From Thiocapsa marina 5811 (GTDB taxonomy: Bacteria; Pseudomonadota; Gammaproteobacteria; Chromatiales; Chromatiaceae), in contig NZ_AFWV01000008.1 of the NCBI RefSeq assembly GCF_000223985.1, positions 186,001-250,000 on the forward strand: DNA of 64,000 nt. The letters run 5' to 3'. The notes beneath the pieces are model-generated. The model worked only from the letters and a program-made list of their open reading frames with translations. It made no database searches and was not told the DNA's origin. Positions 10,701 through 18,854 of the stretch are shown here, piece after piece. Position 1 is the first letter of the stretch. Each line of letters begins with the position of its first letter. A program made the position numbers and the translations under genes.

Positions 10701-12721
10701 CCGTCTGTTTCCTGGACCTCGGCCGTGCCGGGGCACCGCTCTGGGACGTGTCCGTACACGCCAGCGAGGTGCGCAGCCTTGCTTTTGCGCCCGACGGCGG
10801 GCTGCTCGTCACCGCCTCGCGCGACGGCACCGCGCGCGTCCTCGAGACTCGTACGGGCGCCGAGCGGCTGGCCCTGCCGACCGGCGGCTCGCTCGGTCGG
10901 CCGGCCAACGATGCCCGGTTCGACCCCGCGGGTCGGCGGATCGCCGTGGCCTTCGCCGACGAACGGATCCGCGTCTACGACCTCGACGGCCGCGAGCTTG
11001 CCGAGCTCGGCGTGATCGAGCGTGACGGGCGGCGGATTCGCATCCACAAGTCCGCTGTGCGCGAGGCGGTGTTCTCGCCCGGCGGACAGTACTTGATCGC
11101 CGGAGACGATGCGGGTCAGGTGGTGCGGTGGGATCTCGAAAGCCGCCACGCCGAGGTCCTCGGGCATCACGGTCTGAGTGTGGAGCACGTGCGGGTCTCG
11201 CCGGGCATGGATGACGAGGACCGCGAACCCCTCGTGCTCAGCGCCTCGCTCGACAAGACCGCGCGGCTCTGGGGACTGCTCTCGGGCAAGGAGGTCGCGG
11301 TCTTCAGTCACGACGCCGCGGTGACGGATGCCCGCTTCAGTGCCGACGGCCGCCGGGTGCTGAGCTACTCGGATCCGGACGGCTCGGCCCGACTCTGGTC
11401 GGTCAAACCGACCGAAACCCTGGCCTTTCATCTCCCCAGCGCCGACCATGTCTGGCATCTGGCGATGGCCGAGACGCCCGCAGCGCCCGGCGCAGGGACA
11501 ACGGAGTCGAGCTCGGGTTCGGTCATGCTCGCCACCGCGGCCTTCGACGGACGGGTCGAGGTCTGGCAATACGATCGTCGCGACGACGCGCCCCCGCCGG
11601 TGCGAATCTGGACCCTGACGGGGCATCAGGGGCGGGTACGGCGGGTCGTCTTCTCGCCCTCCGCGGACCGACTCGCCAGCGCGGGTCACGACGGCACCGC
11701 ACGGGTCTGGGACCTGAAGACCGGCGGCGGCTGCCGCATCCTGGTTGCACCGGACGATGCGCCCTGCAGCCCGGATGGCGGCCGCGCCTGTCCGAACGTC
11801 CATCAGGTCTTGTTCGCTTCAGACGGACGGTGGCTTCTGACGACGTCGAGTCATCTCGCCGAGCCGGTTGGTTTTTGGAATCCGCAGACCTGCGCCCCGC
11901 TCGACGCTGCACCCGGCTGGGGAGAGGGGGGAAGCGGGGTGCAGGCCGCAGCGATCTTCGCGCGTACGGATGGAACGACACTGGTCGCGACCGGCGACGA
12001 CGCCGGCGGTGTCCGGGTCATGCGCATGGACGGTGCCGGGGGCTGGGCGCCCGTATGCGCCGCACAATGGCACACGGACGCGGTCACGGACGCGGCCTTT
12101 TCACCGGACGGGCGGTGGCTTGCGACCTCGAGCGAGGACGGCAGCGCCGCCCTGGTGGCGCTGAACCAAGACGGCTGCGCGTCCCCCCGCGATCTGGAGC
12201 CCCAAGCCGGCATCCTCTACAGCGTTGCCTTCGCGCCGGACAGTCAGGCGTTGGTCACCGCGTCATTGGACGCGAAGGCCCAGGTCTGGGGCCTCGACGG
12301 CTCTCTGCTCGCCGATCTGGTCGGTCACAAGGATCGGATCTACGCCGCCAAGTTCAGTCCGGACGGACGCTGGATCCTAACCGCCTCGCGTGACGGCTCG
12401 GTGCGGATCTGGATGCGCCCCATGCGTCCGAGCACGCTGCCGGCGGAGTCCTTTCTGACCCTCGACGGCGACCTCGGCGGGGTCGCCTACGCAGACTTCA
12501 GCCCGGACGGACATTCCATCGGCGCGGCCTACTGGGAGAATGCCACCCTGCTTTGGCGTCTATGGACCGAAGAGAGCGCGCCGGACCGCCGCCTCGAGGC
12601 GATTTGGGGCCGGGACCGCGCGCGCCTTGCCCTGATCCGCGAGGCCGTGCGCTTCAAGGCGGAAAACCGGCTCGACCGGCGCGAGCGCGACTTCTCGGAT
12701 GCGGCACCTCGGGTCGAGTAG
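7784..12721 (+). CDS. DUF4062 - nSTAND1 ATPase - TM - WD40 giant protein, putative conflict/defence protein
   Basis: This is a 1645-residue multidomain protein. Residues 3-190 form a DUF4062-type (TIR-like fold) domain starting KVRIFVSSPSDLEHERALV. A STAND NTPase follows: FTGRETE entry motif, Walker A GPSGVGKSS with lysine near residue 251, and a Walker-B-like segment LAVIVDPLDRLF near residue 355. A single membrane segment lies near residues 768-791 (LLGLTLATLLVLATGAAFWAW). The C-terminal 750 residues carry about a dozen WD40 blades, each with patterns such as FSPDGRW and ARVWDL. STAND proteins with a WD40 sensor and TIR-like effector are predicted signal-dependent switches in phage defence and related conflicts (family knowledge). 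The ATG at 7784 starts directly at the conserved DUF4062 motif. No associated nuclease or transposase is seen. Confidence 0.85.
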   Translation: MPEHKVRIFVSSPSDLEHERALVKDVIEALAQEYLPYFSLQAILWEEEALTAAQSFQAGLLRPSECEIVLVMLWTRLGTPLAEDPYEGMTGTEWEFVDAVRASARTGTPEVLVYKKSAPRMVDVNNAEATREALADRHRLEEFFRTHFFNPDGSFSRAFRQFANDRSFRELLEGQLRKLLNRRISAERRLASDAGDWRGSPFRAGTAFELVDDRVFTGRETETRELVTRLEALQGPGRGLLLLSGPSGVGKSSLIRAGLLPRLIRPFLFPGIAGCRWGFVDLDERDPIEALAVALAAPGLLGPALDGFGLDVTRLMRLLLSEPEVAADQLLAALSRLADDPSSSSDAANGRLQLAVIVDPLDRLFTEATRAAPRTRSFLAALALLAARDGVWVISSLRSDYLRHVGEMPELAALLDDESWYRLESPPAARIRQVIEIPARVAGIEYEGMAGGGRGLVEALEAEASLLEHWPAVLEPALDEIYRLARDGSEDASSDRNRPLTLADYRRVGGLSGSLLRRAETLWEALDPEVRDALPVLCRALIALEGGGASMLVSRRGDLHTLTRQPGVARFVESLVQARLLIAEGVADPAARLGCTQETPRLMEDLRRIMIQTGEEWRERLRSMRAAVGSTRTGHADGDFEVVPDSEIVAPDVERGEDPDAVSVLHWEDYRALASFIHPALFERWSPIRDWVADPSNRRDLVLRYQISRQARLWKRTDCNREYLLGEAGYAAARRFADAYSAELEPLELEFLEHSHQHLVLQRRRNRWARLLGLTLATLLVLATGAAFWAWDASREATLNLQRSLLKAADLAVRQGNTPEAVRLALNAGPYLPEAATDTLSRAFTTNRMIAMVQSEAVAGDQPLPPAFRDDGERLVTQSRGEGAQLWALRGQSYQPESRLSGPDTPIHTVRFVGSGESQTILGIGEGGVWRLPAEPGRAPDWSCGARPDSPIALDRAGRFLALSHGALQDRYAVCFLDLGRAGAPLWDVSVHASEVRSLAFAPDGGLLVTASRDGTARVLETRTGAERLALPTGGSLGRPANDARFDPAGRRIAVAFADERIRVYDLDGRELAELGVIERDGRRIRIHKSAVREAVFSPGGQYLIAGDDAGQVVRWDLESRHAEVLGHHGLSVEHVRVSPGMDDEDREPLVLSASLDKTARLWGLLSGKEVAVFSHDAAVTDARFSADGRRVLSYSDPDGSARLWSVKPTETLAFHLPSADHVWHLAMAETPAAPGAGTTESSSGSVMLATAAFDGRVEVWQYDRRDDAPPPVRIWTLTGHQGRVRRVVFSPSADRLASAGHDGTARVWDLKTGGGCRILVAPDDAPCSPDGGRACPNVHQVLFASDGRWLLTTSSHLAEPVGFWNPQTCAPLDAAPGWGEGGSGVQAAAIFARTDGTTLVATGDDAGGVRVMRMDGAGGWAPVCAAQWHTDAVTDAAFSPDGRWLATSSEDGSAALVALNQDGCASPRDLEPQAGILYSVAFAPDSQALVTASLDAKAQVWGLDGSLLADLVGHKDRIYAAKFSPDGRWILTASRDGSVRIWMRPMRPSTLPAESFLTLDGDLGGVAYADFSPDGHSIGAAYWENATLLWRLWTEESAPDRRLEAIWGRDRARLALIREAVRFKAENRLDRRERDFSDAAPRVE

Positions 12722-12964
12722 CCTGCCCGCCTGCCGATCGGCATCGACCCTTGTTTCCGTGTCGAAGATGCACCAAGCTCATTGTCGGCATGCCGCGAGG
12801 GGCTCGTGACATCCGCTGCGCGATGTCACGCCTGCCCCGGGCGCTCCGCGCCAAGTGTCGTGACGACCGAAACGACGAACGCGTCACTCTTGCCGGCCGA
12901 TCGGTGTCGGGCTAGCCTCTGCGGCGTGCACGCATCAGTCCGCTCAAGCGAACGAGGATTCACC

Positions 12965-13360
12965 ATGAGCCGTAACCCGGTCCTCTCCTGTCTGCTCGGC
13001 GCCGTTCTCGCCACCGGCGCGACCCAAGCCGCCGCCTTCAAATGCATGCCCCTCTACGGCAATTGGTGCGGGGTCGGGTACCCGGTCGCCGGTTTCCCGC
13101 CGCCGGTCGATGCCTTCGATGCGGCCTGCATGCGCCACGACCTCTGTACCGCGGCGCCCGGCCCGGAGCAAGCCTGCGATATCGCCTTCGTCGGCGAGCT
13201 TCATGCCGTCGCTGCCCAAGTCGGCTACCTGCCGCGGCCGCTGCAATGGGCCGAGTATGTGATCCGCGTGAAGGCCGGCGGCCCCGTCGGCGGCATGCCG
13301 ATGCCCTCGCCCTTCGACGCCTTCGGTCTGATGTCGAGCGTCGCCGCGCCCTGTTGGTAG
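12965..13360 (+). CDS. Secreted phospholipase A2-like protein
   Basis: This is a 131-residue protein with a signal peptide (residues 1-24, ending ATQAAA). The mature part has a calcium-loop-like YGNWCG (31-36) and the active-site-like DAACMRHDLC with a His-Asp pair at 58-59. That is the layout of the phospholipase A2 superfamily (Y-G-x-x-C-G loop, then D-x-C-C-x-x-H-D helix). Several cysteines could form disulfides in the periplasm or outside the cell. If active it would cleave the sn-2 ester of phospholipids, but it lacks the classic second half of animal enzymes, so activity is inferred only from the motifs. GAGGAT lies close before the ATG at 12965. The gap 12722-12964 before it shows no gene. 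Confidence 0.7.
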   Translation: MSRNPVLSCLLGAVLATGATQAAAFKCMPLYGNWCGVGYPVAGFPPPVDAFDAACMRHDLCTAAPGPEQACDIAFVGELHAVAAQVGYLPRPLQWAEYVIRVKAGGPVGGMPMPSPFDAFGLMSSVAAPCW

Positions 13361-13372
13361 GCATCGATCGGC

Positions 13373-13696
13373 TCAATGCTGCGATGTGGGGGCCGGATGG
13401 GTCGTGCGATGCGCGATCGCGAGGTCTTTCGCGGCGTCGAATTCGGCATCGGTCATTTGGCTGCCGATAATGTTGCGTAATTGATCGGCATCCGTATCGC
13501 CTTGCGCGATGGCCAGAGACAACCAAAAATGGGCACGGGCGAGATCGATCTCGACCCCGCGGCCCTCGGCATAGATCAGCCCCATCGCATACTGGGCGTC
13601 CATCTCTCCGCGCTCGGCGGCATCGCGAATGGGTGCCACCTTCGACGGGTCGTTGCGCAGCAGGATCAGATCTTTGAGGTAGTTGTTGTCGGCCAT
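13373..13696 (-). CDS. Small Sel1-repeat protein
   Basis: This is a 107-residue protein with one clear Sel1-like (TPR-related) repeat at about residues 30-66 (AQYAMGLIYAEGRGVEID, then ARAHFWLSLAIAQGD). Sel1 repeats are protein-interaction scaffolds. No signal peptide is visible. The ATG at 13696 (MADNNYLKDL) is preferred over the longer upstream frame because the latter would add Arg-rich residues without similarity. It converges on the PLA2-like gene, whose stop is 12 bases away. Confidence 0.65.
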   Translation of the reverse strand: MADNNYLKDLILLRNDPSKVAPIRDAAERGEMDAQYAMGLIYAEGRGVEIDLARAHFWLSLAIAQGDTDADQLRNIIGSQMTDAEFDAAKDLAIAHRTTHPAPTSQH

Positions 13697-13935
13697 GCCG
13701 TCGACTCTGATTCGTGGGTGCCGTATCCAAACAAGTATAGAGCAACCTCTCCGCCCTCGCCTCCGGCCTCGAGCCCGTCTGATCCCGGTTCGCGCGGCTC
13801 GGGTCTGTCGGCGGTGCGGCGGTTCGACGCGTTGGATTTGGCCGAGGCTCGATCCGAGCTGATACCATGGACCCGCGGACACCGGCGTTCCGAACGCCAT
13901 CCATCCAGTCTCGACGACACCGACGGTGAGTCTCC

Positions 13936-15180
13936 ATGCCCCTGATCAAACCTTTCGCGGCGCTCCGGCCGGCCCTCGCGCATGCCGCGGACGTGGCCGC
14001 CCCGCCCTACGACGTGATGAGTGCTGCGGAGGCACGTCGGATGGTCGAGGGACGTCCTTGGAGCTTTCTGCATATCTCACGACCCGAGGTCGATCTGCCC
14101 GAGGGTATCGATCCCTACAGCCCGCCGGTCTACGCCAAGGCGCGCGAGAATCTCGATCGGATGTTGGGCGAGGGCGTGTTGGTGCGCGACGCGTCGCCCG
14201 GCTACTACATCTATCGCCTGACGATGGGCGCGCATCGCCAGACCGGTCTGGTCGCCGCTGCCTCGATCGATGCCTACGACAGGGATCGGATCAAGCGCCA
14301 TGAGCTCACGCGCCCCGTCAAGGAGGACGACCGGGTGCGCCAGATCGATGCACTGAATGCGCAGACCGGGCCGGTGTTGCTCGCCTGCCGGGCGCGATCG
14401 GACATCGATGCCCTGCTCGCCGGTCTCGTCGCGGGTCCGGCGGAGACGGACGTCACCGCGCCCGACGGAATCCGACATGAGCTATGGCCGATCATGGACG
14501 AGAGCCTGATCGCCGAGCTGACCGCCGCCTTCGATGGCCTTGACGCACTCTATATCGCCGACGGACACCATCGCTGCGCCGCGGCCTCGCGCGTTGCCGC
14601 GATGCGCCGAGCCGCAAACCCGGATCACACCGGGGCCGAGCCCTACAACTTCATGCTCGCCGTCATCTTCCCGCACGATCAGATGCGGATCCTGGACTAC
14701 AACCGTGTGGTCAAAGATCTGCACGGTCATAGCGTCGAGTCCCTCATGCAGCGTCTATCCGTCGCATTCGAGATCGAGGGCGCACCGGGTCCGGTCGCTC
14801 CCGGGCGTCCCGGCGAGTTCGGGATGTACCTTGCCGGTCACTGGTATCGGCTGGCGCTCGATCCCGGGCGGATTCCCTACGACGATCCGGTCGGGCGGCT
14901 CGATGTCAGCCTGCTCCAGGACAATGTCATCGGCCCGATCCTCGGCATCCAAGACCCGCGGCGGGACGAGCGGATCGATTTCGTCGGCGGCATCCGCGGT
15001 CTGGAGGCGCTCTCGGCGCGGGTCGACGCGGGCGAGATGGCCGTCGCCTTCGCGCTCCACCCGACGCGCATGGAGGATCTGATGGCGGTGGCGGATGCCG
15101 GCGAGGTGATGCCGCCGAAGTCGACCTGGTTCGAGCCGAAGCTGGCGGATGGGCTGGCGAGCCATCTGCTGACGGCTTGA
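13936..15180 (+). CDS. DUF1015 family protein
   Basis: This 414-residue protein belongs to the DUF1015 family, recognisable from the N-terminal RPALAHAADVAAPPYDVMS, the RHELTRPVKEDDR segment and the ALYIADGHHRCAAA motif near residue 210, which holds two adjacent histidines. The family is widespread and structurally uncharacterised in function; some members are annotated as serine-threonine kinase-like or amino-acid related without proof. Length is normal for the family. The ATG at 13936 follows GGTGAG. Its neighbours (relA downstream, 165 bases away) are in the same orientation. Confidence 0.9.
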   Translation: MPLIKPFAALRPALAHAADVAAPPYDVMSAAEARRMVEGRPWSFLHISRPEVDLPEGIDPYSPPVYAKARENLDRMLGEGVLVRDASPGYYIYRLTMGAHRQTGLVAAASIDAYDRDRIKRHELTRPVKEDDRVRQIDALNAQTGPVLLACRARSDIDALLAGLVAGPAETDVTAPDGIRHELWPIMDESLIAELTAAFDGLDALYIADGHHRCAAASRVAAMRRAANPDHTGAEPYNFMLAVIFPHDQMRILDYNRVVKDLHGHSVESLMQRLSVAFEIEGAPGPVAPGRPGEFGMYLAGHWYRLALDPGRIPYDDPVGRLDVSLLQDNVIGPILGIQDPRRDERIDFVGGIRGLEALSARVDAGEMAVAFALHPTRMEDLMAVADAGEVMPPKSTWFEPKLADGLASHLLTA

Positions 15181-15345
15181 CCCCGCAGGGTCCTGCCCGA
15201 CACAAGGCCCGCAAAGACGGGACTCGGATCCTTCAGGGCGCCGGCGCGTCGTCTTCTATGCCCTTCGCGCCGTTGCGGTTCAAACCCCGCGATTTCGTGG
15301 TCAAACACCAAGACCGACCGCCGCTACCGAGAGTCGCTCCAGATT

Positions 15346-17559
15346 ATGGTCAAACCCACCTACAACCTCCCCGAGTCGCATGGCGACGACGACGAGGCGA
15401 TCCGTCACTGGCTCGACGGGTTGGCAAGCCATTATCCGACCGATGAGCTCAAGCAGATCGCCGGCGCCTGTGCGGCGCTGACCCGTTGTCGCGGCGACCG
15501 ACGTATCGAGACCGGCGAGACCCATGTGCGTCACGTGCTCTCGACCGCCGACATCCTGGTGCGTCTGCGGATGGACTTCGAGACCCTCATCGCGGCCCTG
15601 CTCAACGGCTGTCTGGATCAGGGCGACCTCACCGAAGCGCAGCTCGAAGACCGCTTCGGTCCGGGCATCGCGCGGATGGTCGGCGATCTCTCGCGCATCG
15701 GCCAAATCGCCAACATCGACGCCATCATCGCCGCCAAGGATCAGGACGAGCACGAGGAGAACCTGCGCCGCCTGTTGCTCGGCATTGCCGAAGACGTGCG
15801 CGTGGTGCTGGTGGTGCTCGCCGAGCGCGTCCATCTGATGCGGGCCATCAAGGACCTGGAGCCCGAGCGCCGGGCCAAGATCGCGCGCGACACCCAGCGC
15901 ATCTATGCCCCGCTCGCCAACCGTCTGGGCATCTGGCAGGTCAAGTGGGAGCTCGAGGACCTGAGCCTGCGCTACCTCAACCCCGAGGAGTACAAGCGCA
16001 TCGCCAAGCTCTTGGCCGAGCGCCGCGAGGAGCGCGAGCACTACATCGCCGCGGTCATCCAGACCCTGTACGACAAGTTTGCCGAGGCCGGCATCGAGGC
16101 CGAGATTACCGGCCGCCCGAAACACATCTACAGCATCTGGCGCAAGATGCAGCGCAAGGAGGTCGAGATCGCCGAGATCTTCGACCTGCGCGCGGTGCGC
16201 ATCCTGGTCGGGTCGGTCGCGGACTGTTACGCCGCGCTCGGGCTGGTGCACGGACTCTGGAAGCACATCCCCAAGGAGTTCGACGACTATATCGCCACGC
16301 CCAAGGGCAACATGTATCGGTCGCTCCACACCGCCGTCGTCGGGCCGGAGGACAAGCCGCTGGAGGTGCAGATCCGCACCCACGAGATGCATCAGCATGC
16401 CGAATTCGGTGTTGCCGCCCATTGGGCCTACAAGGAGTCCAAGGGACATGACGCCGAGTTCCAACGGCGCGTCATCTGGATGCGCAACTGGCTCGAGCTC
16501 AAGAACGAGAGCGACGAGACCGGCGGCTTCCTCGAGCGCTTCAAGGCCGAGTTCGAGCCGATCCACATCTATGTGCTCACCCCGCAGTCGAAGGTGATCG
16601 AGCTGCCCAAGGGGTCCACGGCGCTCGATTTCGCCTACGCCATCCACTCGGAGGTCGGCAACCGTTGCCGCGGCGCGCGCATCAACGGACGGATCGTGCC
16701 GCTGAACTACGAGCTGCACAGCGGCGAGACCGTCGAGATCCTGACCCAGAAGAACGCCGCGCCCAGCCGTGATTGGTTGAGTCCGCATCATGGCTACCTG
16801 ACGACGGCGCGCGCCCGCAACCGCGTGCGTCAATGGTTCAAACAGCTCGATCACGATCAGCATCTGCAAGGCGGCCGTGCCACCCTGGATCGCGAGCTGA
16901 GCCGACTCGGTATCGCGGAGAAGCCCAACCTGGAAGAGCTCGCGGTCCGCTTCAACTTCAAGCGCGGGGAGGATCTGTTGGCCGCGATCGGGCGCGGCGA
17001 CCTCTCGGTCGGACAGGTCGCGCGTCAGGTCGGGGAGCGCAAGACCGACGAAGGCAAGGAGATCGAGCCCAAGCTGCGCCAGCCGCATAAGGCGCGACTG
17101 GAGGGCGCCACGGATGTGGTCGTGGAGGGCGTCGACGACCTCATGACCCATCTCGCCCCCTGCTGCAAGCCGGTCCCCTACGATCGCATCGTCGGCTTCG
17201 TCACCCGCGGTCGCGGCGTGACCATCCATCGCAAGGATTGCAGCAACCTGCGCAATCTGCCGCCGGCCGAGGCCGAGCGCCTCATCGATGTGCGTTGGGC
17301 GGACCAACCCGCCGATGCAGGCTATTCGGTCGACGTGCTGGTGATCGCCGCGGATCGTAAGGGTTTGCTGCGCGATGTCTCCTCGGTGCTCTCCGACGAC
17401 GAGGTGGACGTGCTCGGCGTCAATACCCATTCGGAGCGCTCCACGGACACCGCCGCGATGCGCTTCACCTTGGAAGTGAAGAACATGGCGCACCTGGAGA
17501 AGATCCTCGCGAAGCTGCAGCAGATCCCGGACGTTCTCGACGTGCGGCGGTCTTACTGA
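15346..17559 (+). CDS. relA: (p)ppGpp synthetase RelA
   Basis: This 737-residue stringent-response enzyme makes (p)ppGpp from ATP and GTP/GDP at the ribosome when uncharged tRNA accumulates. Domains run as a pseudo-hydrolase HD domain (residues 30-190), the synthetase domain with GRPKHIYSIWRKM and PKGNMYRSLHTAV (about 250-370), TGS (about 410-470), a helical/zinc-finger-like region with the CCKPVP motif, and a C-terminal ACT domain. The metal-binding HD motif of bifunctional SpoT enzymes (ALLHDVIED) is replaced by ALLNGCLDQG at residues 84-93, so hydrolysis should be lost and the protein is RelA rather than SpoT. Length is close to E. coli RelA (744). The next gene begins one base after its stop. 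Confidence 0.95.
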   Translation: MVKPTYNLPESHGDDDEAIRHWLDGLASHYPTDELKQIAGACAALTRCRGDRRIETGETHVRHVLSTADILVRLRMDFETLIAALLNGCLDQGDLTEAQLEDRFGPGIARMVGDLSRIGQIANIDAIIAAKDQDEHEENLRRLLLGIAEDVRVVLVVLAERVHLMRAIKDLEPERRAKIARDTQRIYAPLANRLGIWQVKWELEDLSLRYLNPEEYKRIAKLLAERREEREHYIAAVIQTLYDKFAEAGIEAEITGRPKHIYSIWRKMQRKEVEIAEIFDLRAVRILVGSVADCYAALGLVHGLWKHIPKEFDDYIATPKGNMYRSLHTAVVGPEDKPLEVQIRTHEMHQHAEFGVAAHWAYKESKGHDAEFQRRVIWMRNWLELKNESDETGGFLERFKAEFEPIHIYVLTPQSKVIELPKGSTALDFAYAIHSEVGNRCRGARINGRIVPLNYELHSGETVEILTQKNAAPSRDWLSPHHGYLTTARARNRVRQWFKQLDHDQHLQGGRATLDRELSRLGIAEKPNLEELAVRFNFKRGEDLLAAIGRGDLSVGQVARQVGERKTDEGKEIEPKLRQPHKARLEGATDVVVEGVDDLMTHLAPCCKPVPYDRIVGFVTRGRGVTIHRKDCSNLRNLPPAEAERLIDVRWADQPADAGYSVDVLVIAADRKGLLRDVSSVLSDDEVDVLGVNTHSERSTDTAAMRFTLEVKNMAHLEKILAKLQQIPDVLDVRRSY

Positions 17560-17560
17560 G

Positions 17561-18682
17561 ATGGGGCGTAAAGAGATCGACGGCGTGCACCAGGCGCGGA
17601 CGCTCGCATCGCTCGGGACCATCGCCGAGGCGTTCGAGATCCCCTCGCCGGTGGAGACGATTGCACCCTACGGGCGCGGGCTGATCAACGATACCTTTTG
17701 CGTCGAGGCCGGCGGAACGCGCTACGTGCTCCAGCGCATCAACGGCGCGGTCTTTCCCGATCCGTTGCGGATCATGTCCAATATCCAGGCACTCGATCGA
17801 CAGGCGCGGCAGCATGCCGATCTCGGGTTCCGCGTCCCGGCGTTGATCGCGACCCGCGCGGGCGACGCAGGTCTGCGCGCACCGGACGACAGCGTCTGGC
17901 GTCTGATGACGCTGATCGAGGATGCCGGCAGCCTGCCCCGCATCGAGGATCCCGAGCAGGCCCGCGAGGTGGGCAGGCTCCTGGGTCGCTTCCATACCTT
18001 GCTCCAATCGCTGCCCGCCGAGGCGCTGGGCATCACCCTCCCCGGATTTCACGACACGCCGGCCTATCTCGCGGGCTTTCTGTCGGCCCTGGCGCGGGTC
18101 GAGGGCGCCCGCAACGACCCGCAGATCGAGACCTGCGTTCGGTTCGCGCTCCTCCGCCAAGGGCTCGCGAGGCGACTCGCCGATGCGCGCGACCGGGGCG
18201 AGATCCCCGTGCGCGTCACCCATGGCGACCCCAAGCTCGACAACATCCTCTTCGATCGCGGCAGCGGGCGTGCAATCGCACTCATCGACCTCGACACCCT
18301 GCAACCCGGTCTCGTCCTGCACGACATCGGCGACTGTCTGCGCTCCTGCTGCAACTGCAGCGGCGAATCCGCCGACGGGCACACCCGGGTCAGGTTCGAT
18401 CTCGCCGTCGCCGAGCCGATCCTCCATGCCTATGCCGAGCAGACGCGCGATTGGCTGAACCCCCAAGAGATCGCCCTGATCCCGGAGGCGATCCGCCTCA
18501 TGCCCTTCGAGCTTGGCTTGCGATTCCTGACCGATCACCTGGAAGGCGACCGTTATTTCAAGGTCGCGCAGCCCGGCGAGAACTTGCGCAAGGCGGGGAT
18601 CCAGTTCGCGCTGGTCACGGACATCGAAGGCAAGGTAGACGACATCGAGTCAATGGTCAGCCGCTGTTTTCAAGCTCCGTAG
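17561..18682 (+). CDS. APH-fold phosphotransferase, N-acetylhexosamine kinase-like
   Basis: This 373-residue protein belongs to the aminoglycoside phosphotransferase/choline kinase fold. The phosphate loop region is YGRGLINDTFCV, followed by YVLQRINGAVFPDP, which is typical of N-acetylhexosamine-1-kinase-type (NahK-like) proteins. The catalytic loop is VTHGDPKLDNILFD (HGDxKxxN) and the metal-binding aspartate lies in LIDLDTLQPG. The probable substrate is a sugar, not an antibiotic, but that is inference from the family. The ATG at 17561 follows the relA stop after one base, which implies translational coupling. No sugar nucleotide enzyme lies beside it. Confidence 0.75.
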   Translation: MGRKEIDGVHQARTLASLGTIAEAFEIPSPVETIAPYGRGLINDTFCVEAGGTRYVLQRINGAVFPDPLRIMSNIQALDRQARQHADLGFRVPALIATRAGDAGLRAPDDSVWRLMTLIEDAGSLPRIEDPEQAREVGRLLGRFHTLLQSLPAEALGITLPGFHDTPAYLAGFLSALARVEGARNDPQIETCVRFALLRQGLARRLADARDRGEIPVRVTHGDPKLDNILFDRGSGRAIALIDLDTLQPGLVLHDIGDCLRSCCNCSGESADGHTRVRFDLAVAEPILHAYAEQTRDWLNPQEIALIPEAIRLMPFELGLRFLTDHLEGDRYFKVAQPGENLRKAGIQFALVTDIEGKVDDIESMVSRCFQAP

Positions 18683-18854
18683 GCTGTGCCGAGCCCAAGC
18701 GAGGTACAGCCAGCCGCCGGCGGCTAATTGCGTCCGCCATGGTGGTCGGCGAACGGCGTTCTCACCTCGCCGCTTTGCAATCGAGATCAACACGCGCCTT
18801 GACTGATGCCGAGCCGAATGCCGGTCTGCGGCACACATGACTCAGGGTCGCGGT

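Noticed and set aside
15346-17559. Considered SpoT instead of RelA.
   Set aside because: The HD hydrolase motif is replaced by ALLNGCLDQG, so the hydrolase is degenerate.
15301-17622. Long open frame on the minus strand (773 codons) antisense to relA.
   Set aside because: It overlaps relA completely; relA has all expected domains, whereas the antisense translation is rich in Leu/Val/Asp repeats with no domain and follows the usual shadow of high-GC coding DNA.
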